Below, piece by piece: positions 17,523 to 26,088 of a stretch of DNA of 64,000 nt (the stretch's first letter is position 1; each line of letters begins with the position of its first letter). Location of the stretch: the NCBI RefSeq assembly GCF_900541275.1, contig NZ_UQJH01000007.1:1-64000 (forward strand), written 5' to 3'. A program made the position numbers and the translations under genes. A model generated the notes under the pieces. It was not told the origin of the DNA. It saw only the letters and a program-made list of their open reading frames with translations, and searched no databases. The DNA comes from an uncultured Porphyromonas sp. (GTDB taxonomy: Bacteria; Bacteroidota; Bacteroidia; Bacteroidales; Porphyromonadaceae).

Positions 17523-19130
17523 TTATCGCTTATCCTTGGTGTCCCACCAGACATTGATGTTGGCACCATTGGAGCCACCCTTGTACTTATTGATAGCCTC
17601 CTGGACATTAGCTTTATTCTGATTAAGCTCATCGAGAGGGTAGGGCCAGCAGCGTACGCCATCCTTATGCCCGTCAGAGGTGATGACGTCAAAGTTGGAG
17701 ATATTCGTATTCGCCGGCAGGAGCCTCGGGTACCCGGTGCGTCTCCACTCGGTCCAGGCCTCCTGTCCATTGGGGAAGAGTGCCAGGTACTTCTGAGTGA
17801 TGATGCGCTCCAGATTGACCTCCTCACCAGCTGCAGAGTCCCACCTCGGGGAGATCTCTGATGGAGCACCGGCAGAGTATTCCGAGCGGATGTGGTCACT
17901 GAATACAGCAGGCTGAGCGGTGGAGCGGAGATAGCTATCCGCTCCCTCGACACCTTGCTCGGCAAAGGAGAGCTTGACTCCCTCCTCGTACAGCTCCTTG
18001 GCACTACCTCCTACGGCAAATCCTGCGAGTGCACCCTCAGCGCGGAGGAACGCCACCTCAGAGGCCCTCATCCATACGGTGGGACCGAATTGCTTGGTCA
18101 GTGGCTTGGAGGCCACCTTATAGGCGTCTCCTGTATTCGGCAGCGCCGGCGGGACGGCCACGTAGTCTCCGTAGGAGCTGGGCTTGAAGTACTTGTCCAG
18201 GCGAGGATCTCTGTAGCCTGTGAGGTAGCAGTAGATGGATGCTCCCATACGTGTATCGTCGTACGACTCAGCGATCACGTGGAGAGAGTTGAGCGTCTGC
18301 ACGCCGCTATTCTGGTCGATCTGTGCCTGGTCGTCGACGCTGCTGATCACTCCGGCCGGGTGAGCGCAGGCCTGCTCCACATATTTCTTAGCCAGCTCCG
18401 GATCCACAAATCGGGTACGCATCGCTACTCGGAGCATAAGGGAGTTGCCGAGACGAGCCCACTTGGCAGCATCGCCATTGTAGACGTAGTCCTTCACTAC
18501 CAACTTACGACCTGAGGCGCGGTAGAGGACGTCCACCGCCTCGGTGAGCTCCTTGAGGAAAGACTTGTACACAGCCTCCTGAGAGTCGTAGGGGACAGTG
18601 AAGGATCCATTGCCGGCCTCTGAGTAGGGGATGGCACCAAACATATCGGTAGCCTTCTGCATCCCCATGATCTTGCAGATCTGAGCGATGGAGAAGATCT
18701 CCTCATTCTTAGTCTCACCACTCATGGTGATGTCGCGCGTCTGCATCCAGGGATTGAGGATCCGGGGGATGATGCAATTGAATCCCATATTATTCCACCC
18801 CACGTCGAAGTAGAATTGACCCAGATTCTTGCCATCCCACTTATCATTAGTCGGAGCCATATAGCCCACCCAGGAGTCTGCTGTCAGATTATTGAGTATC
18901 TGATAGTCATTGACCGCATTGGTCCCCTCCAGCGCTGTGAAGACGACATTGAATTGCAGGTCGGGTAGGTAGACGCTATTGCGGATATTGTCCCTATTGA
19001 GGATCTCGTCCGTCGGCTGGAGTTGGTTGGTATTTATCTCTTGGAAGTCCCTTGTACAAGAGGCGGATCCCAGGGTCAGGAGTCCGGCTGTAAGTATCGG
19101 TAGGACTTTGCCGATGTTATTCTTATTCAT
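17523..19130 (-). CDS. SusD-like outer-membrane lipoprotein
   Basis: Glycan-capturing lid of the SusCD transporter. It has 535 residues and a signal peptide with the lipobox TLGSASC, followed by the TRDFQEINTN N-terminus that resembles the SusD-like_2/RagB subgroup. Helical TPR-like SusD features follow (AKWARLGNSLMLRVAMRTRFVDPELAKKYVEQA) and a C-terminal WTEWRRTGYPRLLP region conserved in the family. It lies 35 bases downstream of the susC-like gene. Confidence 0.93.
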   Translation of the reverse strand: MNKNNIGKVLPILTAGLLTLGSASCTRDFQEINTNQLQPTDEILNRDNIRNSVYLPDLQFNVVFTALEGTNAVNDYQILNNLTADSWVGYMAPTNDKWDGKNLGQFYFDVGWNNMGFNCIIPRILNPWMQTRDITMSGETKNEEIFSIAQICKIMGMQKATDMFGAIPYSEAGNGSFTVPYDSQEAVYKSFLKELTEAVDVLYRASGRKLVVKDYVYNGDAAKWARLGNSLMLRVAMRTRFVDPELAKKYVEQACAHPAGVISSVDDQAQIDQNSGVQTLNSLHVIAESYDDTRMGASIYCYLTGYRDPRLDKYFKPSSYGDYVAVPPALPNTGDAYKVASKPLTKQFGPTVWMRASEVAFLRAEGALAGFAVGGSAKELYEEGVKLSFAEQGVEGADSYLRSTAQPAVFSDHIRSEYSAGAPSEISPRWDSAAGEEVNLERIITQKYLALFPNGQEAWTEWRRTGYPRLLPANTNISNFDVITSDGHKDGVRCWPYPLDELNQNKANVQEAINKYKGGSNGANINVWWDTKDKR

Positions 19131-19165
19131 GATTTTTCATCTCTGTATCGTGAGTGGATGACCTA

Positions 19166-22100
19166 TCAGATGCCCAGCTTGATGCTTAGTCCAATGCTGC
19201 GCATGCTCGGGGGCATAAAGTTGTCGCCACCGGCAGAGTAAGTGCCCACACCGCCTGCAAGGTCGGTGTCAAATGGAGCAGCTCGATAGATCGTCAGGAG
19301 ATTTTGCCCGATCAGGGAGAGGCTGGCACTCTGGAGGTAGCTGCCAAGCCACTTCTTCGGGAGCGTGTAGCCTACGGAGAGCTCCTGGAGCTTGACCTGA
19401 GTGGCATCGTAGAGATAGTACGCCATCAGGTGGTTGTTACCGATGGTTGTGTAGTACTTCTCTGCATCGTAGGTGGTACCATCTACGACCACTCCACCGG
19501 CATCGCGTGCGTCTGCAGTCACCTTGGATACGCCGAAGCCGTCCATATAAGACTGGGTATTGGAGGTGACGTTGCCGCCTACCTTGGCATTGATGAGGAA
19601 GCTCAGGGAGAGCCCCTTGTAGGCAAAGCGGTTGTTCCACCCGAGGATGAAGTCAGGCGTCACACGTCCTACCTTGAGCAGCTGGGTACGATCGATGCGG
19701 TAGCCGTTGCCCTCCTCGATCAGCTTGCCGTCAGCGTCCTTAGCGAGGATCCCGCGGACGAAGATGTCATCCATGGAGTCACCGACACGCATATACTTGG
19801 GGTTCTCCAGCACATCGATGTCGAAGGTCGTCCCATCGATAGGATTGGTGTAGCCCTTCACCAGCTGCATCACGCGATTGACATTGCGTGTGTAGGAGAG
19901 CGTGGACCTGAAGTCAAAGTCTCCCCAGGTGTGACCCCCCGTGAGAGAGAGCTCCACACCACGATTGCGGATGTCTCCCGCCTGTACGTAGAAGCCTGAG
20001 TATGCCGATCCTCCGGAGAGCTTCTGGAGGAAGGTCTGATTGTACGTATGCGACTCGTAGAAGGTCGCATCGATGGACAGGTCACCCCGGAAGAATCGGG
20101 AGTTGATCCCCAGCTCATACGAGCGGGTGCGCTCGGGGCGGAAGTCGGGGAAGGGGTAGATGGTGATCGGATTGACCTTACCGGGCTGCATCTCGTACGT
20201 GATGCTCCCCGGGGTAATACCGGTCATGGAGATGGGTGAGCCCACCTCGGTGAAGGAGGTACGTACCTTGAGGAAGCTCCACCAGTCAGGCATCTCCACC
20301 ATCTCCGAGATGACTCCGGAGAGACCGACGCTGGGGTAAAAGATAGCAGGAGTCTTGCCATTGGCCACCAGCTGAGAGGCCCAGTCGGCGCGTCCGGTCA
20401 GGGAGAGGTAGACCATATTGCGCCACCCGAGCTCGCCTGCGGCAAAGAGTGCAATATTGCGTGTGCGGTTGTAGGACTGCCCGCCTCCTCCGGTCTTGTC
20501 GGGATCGACATTAGCGGTGGAGAAGAAGTTGGGGATAAGCTTAAGCGGTCCGCCCACAGAGACTCCGGTGGCATAGTGGTCATCGAAGGAGCTACCGATA
20601 TTGGCAGAGAGCGACCAGTCTGTCCCAAAGGTCTTATTGATATTGAGGATCACATCGGCATAGGTCTGCTTGAAGCGACTCTCAGTCTCTGTGAAGCTTC
20701 CCATCGGATTGTCAGCGATGTCACCGGCGAGTAGTGAGAGCGTGGTGGCATGGAGCTTTGTCCAGATGGAGTTGTAGGTATTGTCTATACGGACACGACC
20801 GGCGAGGTTGATCCAGTCTGCAAAGTCATACTGTACCCGAGCATTAAAGATATAGCGATGCTTCTTAGAGTAAAACATCTCCTTATTGGCGACCCAGTAG
20901 GGATTCTCAAAGTCCTCTCCCTGAGTGCCGTAGGGCCAGTACTGCTCGTAGATGTTGCGGTCGGGATTGTAGCGCTCCCAGATCTTCACGTTCTCAAAGT
21001 CTTCTCCTCTCGGGAAGAGATAGAGCGAGCGGAGGGGATTGAAGTAGCGTCCGCCGGACATCATATTCTGATCCCCCTGCAGGACGTAGTCAGCCCCAAG
21101 GTCGATGTGAAGCTTATTGTCCAGGAAGTCTGCGGTGTTACGTCCACTGAAGTTGTAGCGGTAGTACTCATTATTGGGGATGATACCCTTGGAGTGAGTG
21201 CTTGCCACGGAGGCGATGGTGCGGCTCTGCTTGGTCCCGCCGGTCAGGGTCAGGGAGTTGATGGTATTGAAGCCATTCTGGAAGAAGTCCCTGGGGTCAA
21301 AGGTGGAGGGCTGAGCTAGCTTGTCTCCCCAGCTGTAGTAGCTACCGGGTCTATTGCCGTAGGTATTCTGGAAGTCAGGCATGATCCCTGCCCGGAGGAG
21401 TTCCGTATTGGAGGAGAAATTGACCTTCAGGGAGCCCTCCTTACCCTGCTTGGTATTGATCAGGATGACGCCATTGGCTGCAGCGGCTCCGTAGAGTGCT
21501 GCTGCAGAGGGTCCTGTGAGGACGGTGATCGACTCGATGTTCTCTGAGTTGAAGTCCGAGATCCCCTCGCCGCTACCGGGGCGACCATACTCGCTACCAT
21601 CACCGGCGAGAGACTGGTTGCCGATGGGCATACCATCGACGACGTAGAGGACGTTGTTATTCCCCGCGATAGACTTGGATCCACGCATCGTCACCTTGGT
21701 CGCACCACCGATCCCAGCAGAGGAGCGGGTGATGCTTACACCTGCTACCTTACCGGATAGGGAGTTGACGAAGTTGGCGTCCTTGACCGTATTGAGCTGA
21801 TCGCTCTCGACCTGCTGGACGTTGTACGACAGCGCCTTCTCAGAGCGCTTGATACCAAGTGCGGTGACTACCACCCCATCGAGGAGCTCGGCATTCTCCT
21901 GCAGCGTGATGGTGAGGGTGGTCCTGCCATTGAGTGGTATCTCCTGGGTCTTCATACCTACGTAAGAGACGCGGAGGGTCCCATTCTCATAGACACCCTT
22001 GATCGTGAATTTGCCGTCAAGGTCGGTCATTGCTCCCAGTCCACTCTGGCCAATGACGGCCACGGTGGCACCTATGATAGGCTCCCCGGAGGTCTCGACG

Positions 22101-22207
22101 ACCGATCCAGTCACCGTGATAGTCTTCTGGGCGAGAGCAGCCGTAGAGCATAAGCACAGGCAGGCTGTGAGGAGCCATGCCAGTCTTGCTTTTAGGGTCT
22201 GTTTCAT
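19166..22207 (-). CDS. SusC-like TonB-dependent receptor
   Basis: Outer-membrane importer for oligosaccharides. The 1013-residue protein has a signal peptide ending at about STAALAQ, then a carboxypeptidase-like N-terminal domain (ITVTGSVVETSGEPIIGATV). The plug follows (LLDGVVVTALGIKRSEKALSY, NVLYVVDGMPIGN) and then a 22-strand barrel ending in MRSIGLSIKLGI. Start placed at the ATG at 22207 (MKQTLKARLAW). The frame extends 12 codons upstream but without signal character. It is the first gene of the five-gene operon, with a leader of roughly 200 bases. Confidence 0.95.
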   Translation of the reverse strand: MKQTLKARLAWLLTACLCLCSTAALAQKTITVTGSVVETSGEPIIGATVAVIGQSGLGAMTDLDGKFTIKGVYENGTLRVSYVGMKTQEIPLNGRTTLTITLQENAELLDGVVVTALGIKRSEKALSYNVQQVESDQLNTVKDANFVNSLSGKVAGVSITRSSAGIGGATKVTMRGSKSIAGNNNVLYVVDGMPIGNQSLAGDGSEYGRPGSGEGISDFNSENIESITVLTGPSAAALYGAAAANGVILINTKQGKEGSLKVNFSSNTELLRAGIMPDFQNTYGNRPGSYYSWGDKLAQPSTFDPRDFFQNGFNTINSLTLTGGTKQSRTIASVASTHSKGIIPNNEYYRYNFSGRNTADFLDNKLHIDLGADYVLQGDQNMMSGGRYFNPLRSLYLFPRGEDFENVKIWERYNPDRNIYEQYWPYGTQGEDFENPYWVANKEMFYSKKHRYIFNARVQYDFADWINLAGRVRIDNTYNSIWTKLHATTLSLLAGDIADNPMGSFTETESRFKQTYADVILNINKTFGTDWSLSANIGSSFDDHYATGVSVGGPLKLIPNFFSTANVDPDKTGGGGQSYNRTRNIALFAAGELGWRNMVYLSLTGRADWASQLVANGKTPAIFYPSVGLSGVISEMVEMPDWWSFLKVRTSFTEVGSPISMTGITPGSITYEMQPGKVNPITIYPFPDFRPERTRSYELGINSRFFRGDLSIDATFYESHTYNQTFLQKLSGGSAYSGFYVQAGDIRNRGVELSLTGGHTWGDFDFRSTLSYTRNVNRVMQLVKGYTNPIDGTTFDIDVLENPKYMRVGDSMDDIFVRGILAKDADGKLIEEGNGYRIDRTQLLKVGRVTPDFILGWNNRFAYKGLSLSFLINAKVGGNVTSNTQSYMDGFGVSKVTADARDAGGVVVDGTTYDAEKYYTTIGNNHLMAYYLYDATQVKLQELSVGYTLPKKWLGSYLQSASLSLIGQNLLTIYRAAPFDTDLAGGVGTYSAGGDNFMPPSMRSIGLSIKLGI

Positions 22208-22416
22208 ACTGATTAATTGAGTGATGAATATTTGTGGCGACACTTAGTCCCGGTTATTGCACCCTCAGGTCTGTAAGCTTGTCGTAAGAGTCGTCACAAG
22301 GACTGTGACTCGCGTCGCGGATAGCTCACAGAATAGGTCTCAAGGGTACCATGGTGGCTGACTTCGTGGTCCTAATTGTTAAGTGTAAGTTTCGTATCTT
22401 ATCCTTACCAACGGAG

Positions 22417-22424
22417 CAAAAATA
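22417..22424 (-). promoter_or_regulatory. -7 box (TATTTTTG) for the susCD operon
   Basis: TATTTTTG on the minus strand matches TAnnTTTG and would start a roughly 200-base leader before susC. The gap 22208-22660 holds this leader, the convergent-side terminator at 22596-22630 and no gene. Confidence 0.45.
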
Positions 22425-22595
22425 CAAAAAAACTTTTATAATAGCGGCGCTCTTTGAGGAAAAAAGTATGCCAAATGACCCTCTGTGTCACTGCGGTATG
22501 GAGGAAGCGCAAGAGTGTTTATCGCCGTGTGGCTCCTACGATAGCTCTCTCTTGGGTGGAAGGCTCTTCTGATGGTCCCCTCTTTACTACCAAGC

Positions 22596-22630
22596 AAAAA
22601 ATGCTGCGCCGGGTGGGCACAGCATTTTTT
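22596..22630 (-). terminator. Terminator of the Ig-like lipoprotein gene
   Basis: AAAAAATGCTG (22596-22606) pairs with CAGCATTTTTT (22620-22630). On the minus strand the stem ends in a U-run, 31 bases after the stop at 22661. Confidence 0.85.
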
Positions 22631-22660
22631 CACAGAAGGGATGGTGAATAAATTTATGGG

Positions 22661-23020
22661 TTACTTCTTGGCTTCCTTGACGGTGATGGCGCAGGAGGCA
22701 GAGGCCTTGCCGCGAGAGGCTGTGGCGGTCACCTTGGCGGTGCCGGCCTTGATGCCCTTGACGGTGCCACTCTTGTCCACGGTGGCGACCTTCGGATCGC
22801 TGCTCTGCCAGAGGATGGTGACACCCTTGACTTTTTTCCCCTTGATGGTTGCCCTAAGGGTCTCGCTCTTGCCTACCTCGATGGTCTTGGCGGTGGCGTC
22901 GAGGGTGACGGTGATCTTGTCGGGATTGACCGGCTTATCCTTGTCCTTGCAGCCGGTGGCGCCGACAGCGGTGAGGAGGGTGATGGTGGCGAGTGCGCCG
23001 ACCTTGAGTAGTGACTTCAT
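22661..23020 (-). CDS. Small lipoprotein with one bacterial Ig-like (BIG2) domain
   Basis: A 119-residue protein with a lipoprotein signal (lipobox VGATGC), then a short lysine/aspartate linker. A single BIG2 domain fills the rest, shown by TVEVGKSETLRATIKG-type strands, ILWQSSDPKVATVDKSGTVKGIKAGTAKVTATAS and a terminal strand CAITVKEAKK. BIG2 domains usually occur in tandem in adhesins. A lone domain on a lipid anchor is unusual, and its role is unknown. It is divergent from the ECF sigma gene and has its own terminator. Confidence 0.85.
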   Translation of the reverse strand: MKSLLKVGALATITLLTAVGATGCKDKDKPVNPDKITVTLDATAKTIEVGKSETLRATIKGKKVKGVTILWQSSDPKVATVDKSGTVKGIKAGTAKVTATASRGKASASCAITVKEAKK

Positions 23021-23147
23021 GATGTCTTGATACTTTTTATTGGGTGTAAAAAAACTAATCTCCCGGGGCAGAGAGGCAGTGGCCTCGTCCCCCCTTCACC
23101 TACCTAACAACGACCCCCACGAAATACTGCATCGCTGTCGATGAAAT

Positions 23148-23207
23148 CTAATACCGATATTAGACTTCACTAATATCGGTATCAGTCATCACTAATATCG
23201 GTATTAG
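23148..23207. repeat. 22-bp-period array, locus B (three units)
   Basis: Units start at 23148 (CTAATACCGATATTAG), 23170 (CTAATATCGGTATCAG, one change) and 23192 (CTAATATCGGTATTAG), with 6-bp spacers. It lies in the 303-base divergent gap between the Ig-like lipoprotein and the ECF sigma gene. The gap holds no gene otherwise. Confidence 0.88.
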
Positions 23208-23323
23208 GAAAGTCTCTGACGTCAGGGGATGGCGGATCGGGATAATATATGAACTTTGTACCCTCCCTCGGTGCAGTATATCGGGGGGAGGGTTGTTGGG
23301 AGAGTAGATGGATCCTGTGACGC

Positions 23324-23887
23324 ATGAGCGATAGAGAGATAGCAGATCTGCTGCGGTCAGACGAGGAGGCGGCTTTTCGTCTCCTCTATCGGCGCTATGC
23401 CGGTCAGCTGCTGGCGGTGGCCTATCGCTACACCGGCGACCGCGACAAGGCTGAGGATGTCCTCCAGGAGGCGATGATCAAGGTGTGTCGTCACGCCGAG
23501 ACCTTCTCCTACAGAGGGGACGGCTCGCTCTACGGCTGGGTGAAGCGTATCGTCGTCCACACAGCGCTCAATTCGCTCAAGAGCTTCCACGAGGCGCATA
23601 TGTGCCCGATGGATGACCTGACGGAGGTGGCGGCGGAGGAGGACAGCGAGGCGGAGGTGTCTCTCCTCGAGCGGGTCAGCCCGGAGCTGCTGCTACAGAT
23701 GATCGGGGAGCTGCCAGAGGGGTATAGGCAGGTATTCAGCCTCTACGCCATCGAGGGACACTCGCACAGGGAGATAGGCGAGATGCTGGGGATCGGGGAG
23801 CGTAGCTCTGCATCGCAGTATTGCCGTGCCAAGAAGAGACTAAAGGATAAGCTGGAGCAATGGATAAAGGAGAGAGAAAGAGAGTGA
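23324..23887 (+). CDS. ECF-family RNA polymerase sigma factor
   Basis: The 187-residue protein has sigma region 2 (FRLLYRRYAGQLLAVAYRYTGDRDKAEDVLQEAMIKV, about residues 18-53) and sigma region 4 with a helix-turn-helix (ELPEGYRQVFSLYAIEGHSHREIGEMLGIGERSSASQYCRAKKRLKDKL, about residues 126-175). It is transcribed away from the lipoprotein and overlaps the next gene by 28 bases, implying coupled expression. ECF factors beside SusCD genes often regulate them, but no FecR-type anti-sigma is present, so its target is unknown. Confidence 0.93.
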   Translation: MSDREIADLLRSDEEAAFRLLYRRYAGQLLAVAYRYTGDRDKAEDVLQEAMIKVCRHAETFSYRGDGSLYGWVKRIVVHTALNSLKSFHEAHMCPMDDLTEVAAEEDSEAEVSLLERVSPELLLQMIGELPEGYRQVFSLYAIEGHSHREIGEMLGIGERSSASQYCRAKKRLKDKLEQWIKERERE

Positions 23888-25074
23888 GCGCTGCCCCGGG
23901 AGCCTGGGAGGCTGCTCTGAGAGAGAGGCTGAAGGGGGTCGAGCTCCCCGTAGCCGAGGTGACGCCGGTGGTGCCGGCACTTGTCCCGAGGAAGAGGCGG
24001 GAGCGTGGCATCCTGATCGCAGCGAGTATGGTCGCAGCGGTGGCGGGACTGCTGATCGCTCTGCTCGTCACCCCTCGTACGGAGGAGGGCGTGGTGCCTC
24101 TGCCGGGTGATCCGGTCTTCCGTGAGGTGCCCTCCTCGCCTGTGGCGCAGTGGGGGACGGAGGAGAGAGGGGAGACGAACTCGCCATCCGTTCTTCATAG
24201 TCACCCTGCCCGCAAGAGGCTGCAGCCCATCGAGCCGCTCCGCCCCACGGAGGTTCGTCTCGCGACGAATGCTCTCCCGGAGATAGGTCGCCCCGCCATC
24301 TATCGACCGACGAGGGAGGGCAAAGTAGGGGGGCAAAGTAGCGAAGGTACCCTCCCAGAGACAAGCCACTCTGCCATCTATCGACCGGCGAAGGGGGGCA
24401 AAGTAGCGGGGCAAAGTAGCAGGGGTACCCTTCCGGTCGTGCCGAGACCTGCGCCCGCCACCAGGCTCCTCGCCTCGGCACTGATCCCCGGGCGCAGCGG
24501 GATAAGCGGTGGGAGCCCCATGGCACTGCTCACCTCCACCTCACGCTCTGAGCAAGAGGATGCCGCAGTCCGGCTTACGCGCCGACCGGTCATGGAGGTG
24601 GAGGCGCACCTGATGCATCCGATCGTGGGTGAGAGGGTCTATGCCGATCTCGGGGTCTCCTACTCCTGGCAGAGGCTTGAGCTGGCGGAGCAGGGTGTCC
24701 GGGGCTACTACAGGCAGGATATGCATGCCATAGGCGTAAGCCCCGGTGTGGCTGCCCGGCTACTCCGGATAGGCGCCTCGGAGGTCTCGGGCTATGGTGC
24801 CGTGGGACTCTCTCTGCCGCTCCGGAGTGAGACGGAGAGCGATCTGCTCCTCGTGGAGGGTGAGCGAGAGAGGCGGATGATGGTGGACCTACGTGCCGGG
24901 CTGAGGCTCTCCGCATCGGTCGGCCATGGGCTGAGGGTGTACGGCTCAGCGGGCGTGTCGTACGACCTCGTCCCGCCGAGCGTTGCGCTGCCGGGTGCCG
25001 AGCTGCCCCGGCTCACGCCACGCCTCTCCCTCGGTATCTCGATGGATCTTCCCTCCCTCGTAGGAGGAGCCTAA
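23860..25074 (+). CDS. Membrane-anchored protein with repeat linker and beta-rich C-terminus (putative sigma partner)
   Basis: A 404-residue protein overlapping the sigma gene. A short basic N-terminal segment (about 48 residues, cytoplasmic if an anti-sigma) is followed by one membrane helix (GILIAASMVAAVAGLLIALLV, about 49-69). A long proline/arginine-rich linker then contains two copies of a 26-residue repeat with core AIYRP (78-bp DNA repeat, cores at about 24295 and 24373). The last 200 residues alternate like an 8-strand outer-membrane barrel (VYADLGVSYSWQRLEL, GYGAVGLSLPL, LRVYGSAGVSYDLV). It may be an anti-sigma or envelope sensor. No FecR or zinc anti-sigma motif is seen. Confidence 0.75.
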   Translation: MDKGERKRVSAAPGAWEAALRERLKGVELPVAEVTPVVPALVPRKRRERGILIAASMVAAVAGLLIALLVTPRTEEGVVPLPGDPVFREVPSSPVAQWGTEERGETNSPSVLHSHPARKRLQPIEPLRPTEVRLATNALPEIGRPAIYRPTREGKVGGQSSEGTLPETSHSAIYRPAKGGKVAGQSSRGTLPVVPRPAPATRLLASALIPGRSGISGGSPMALLTSTSRSEQEDAAVRLTRRPVMEVEAHLMHPIVGERVYADLGVSYSWQRLELAEQGVRGYYRQDMHAIGVSPGVAARLLRIGASEVSGYGAVGLSLPLRSETESDLLLVEGERERRMMVDLRAGLRLSASVGHGLRVYGSAGVSYDLVPPSVALPGAELPRLTPRLSLGISMDLPSLVGGA

Positions 25075-25152
25075 GCACCCGTCCGGCGTCCCTCTCGATC
25101 TCGGGGAGGGGCACCTTCTGCAGGGGATAATTTTTTCCTTAGTCCCTGAGGC

Positions 25153-26088
25153 TTACTTGCTCATCTCGAGCATACGGCGGATCGGGACGATCGCCCGCTC
25201 ACGGACATCATCGGGCACCTTCACCTCATACTGGTCGTGGAGGAGACTCTCGTACACGTCCTCGAGACTGATGAGCTTCATCGTGCGACAGTGCTTCTCG
25301 GGGATCATGCTGACGAAGGTGTGCTGCGGATAGCGCCGCTCCAGCTCGGTCATGATGCCGATCTCGGTCCCGATGCAGAAGGTATGCGGCTCGGCAAAGG
25401 CGGCGGGACGCTTGAGGATCGCCGCCGTGGATCCAAAGAGGATCCGCGGATTGTCCTGATAGTCTCTCTCTCGGGCGACGGGGGACTCGGGGTGGATCAG
25501 CAACTCGGCATCGGGGTACTCCGTGAGGAAACGCTCGACATCGATGCGATTGACCACCTCGTGGACCACGCAGCAGCCGTCCCAGATGTCCATCTCGCGC
25601 CCGGTCTTGGAGCGGATGTAGTTGCCTAAGTTGCGGTCGGGGCAGAAGAGCATCGGGCAGTCCTTAGGGAGCTTGCGGACGATGTCGAGGGCATTGGAGG
25701 AGGTGACGCAGTAGTCGGTCTCAGCCTTGACGTCGGCGGTGGTATTGACGTAGCTGACGACGATGCCGTCAGGGTGCTGCTCCTTCCACGCCCTTAGGTC
25801 AGAGCCCTTGATCGCTGAGGCGAGGGTGCAGCCGGCGTAGCGGACGGGGAGGAGCACTCTCTTCTCCGGCGAGATGATCGAGGCGGTCTCGGCCATAAAC
25901 TTTACACCGCAGAAGACGATCACCTCCGCATCGGTCCGCCCCGCCTCCTGAGAGAGCTGGAGGGAGTCTCCGAGCAGGTCCGCGGCGCGCTGCACCTCTG
26001 CCGTCTGGTAGAAGTGCGACAGGATCACCGCATTTCTCTCCTCCTTAAGTCGCTTGATCTCGCTGTAGAGCTGTTCCTGAGTCATCAT
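25153..26088 (-). CDS. nadA: Quinolinate synthase A
   Basis: Condenses iminoaspartate with dihydroxyacetone phosphate to quinolinate, using a 4Fe-4S cluster. The 311-residue protein has the cluster cysteines in YAGCTLASA, WDGCCVVHEV and EKHCRTMKLI, plus the substrate motifs HFYQTAEVQRAAD and FIIGTE-like FCIGTEIGI. The start is the ATG at 26088, which overlaps the nadC stop as ATGA. The frame remains open far upstream, but that part is antisense-frame translation of nadC. Third gene of nadB-nadC-nadA. Confidence 0.95.
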   Translation of the reverse strand: MMTQEQLYSEIKRLKEERNAVILSHFYQTAEVQRAADLLGDSLQLSQEAGRTDAEVIVFCGVKFMAETASIISPEKRVLLPVRYAGCTLASAIKGSDLRAWKEQHPDGIVVSYVNTTADVKAETDYCVTSSNALDIVRKLPKDCPMLFCPDRNLGNYIRSKTGREMDIWDGCCVVHEVVNRIDVERFLTEYPDAELLIHPESPVARERDYQDNPRILFGSTAAILKRPAAFAEPHTFCIGTEIGIMTELERRYPQHTFVSMIPEKHCRTMKLISLEDVYESLLHDQYEVKVPDDVRERAIVPIRRMLEMSK

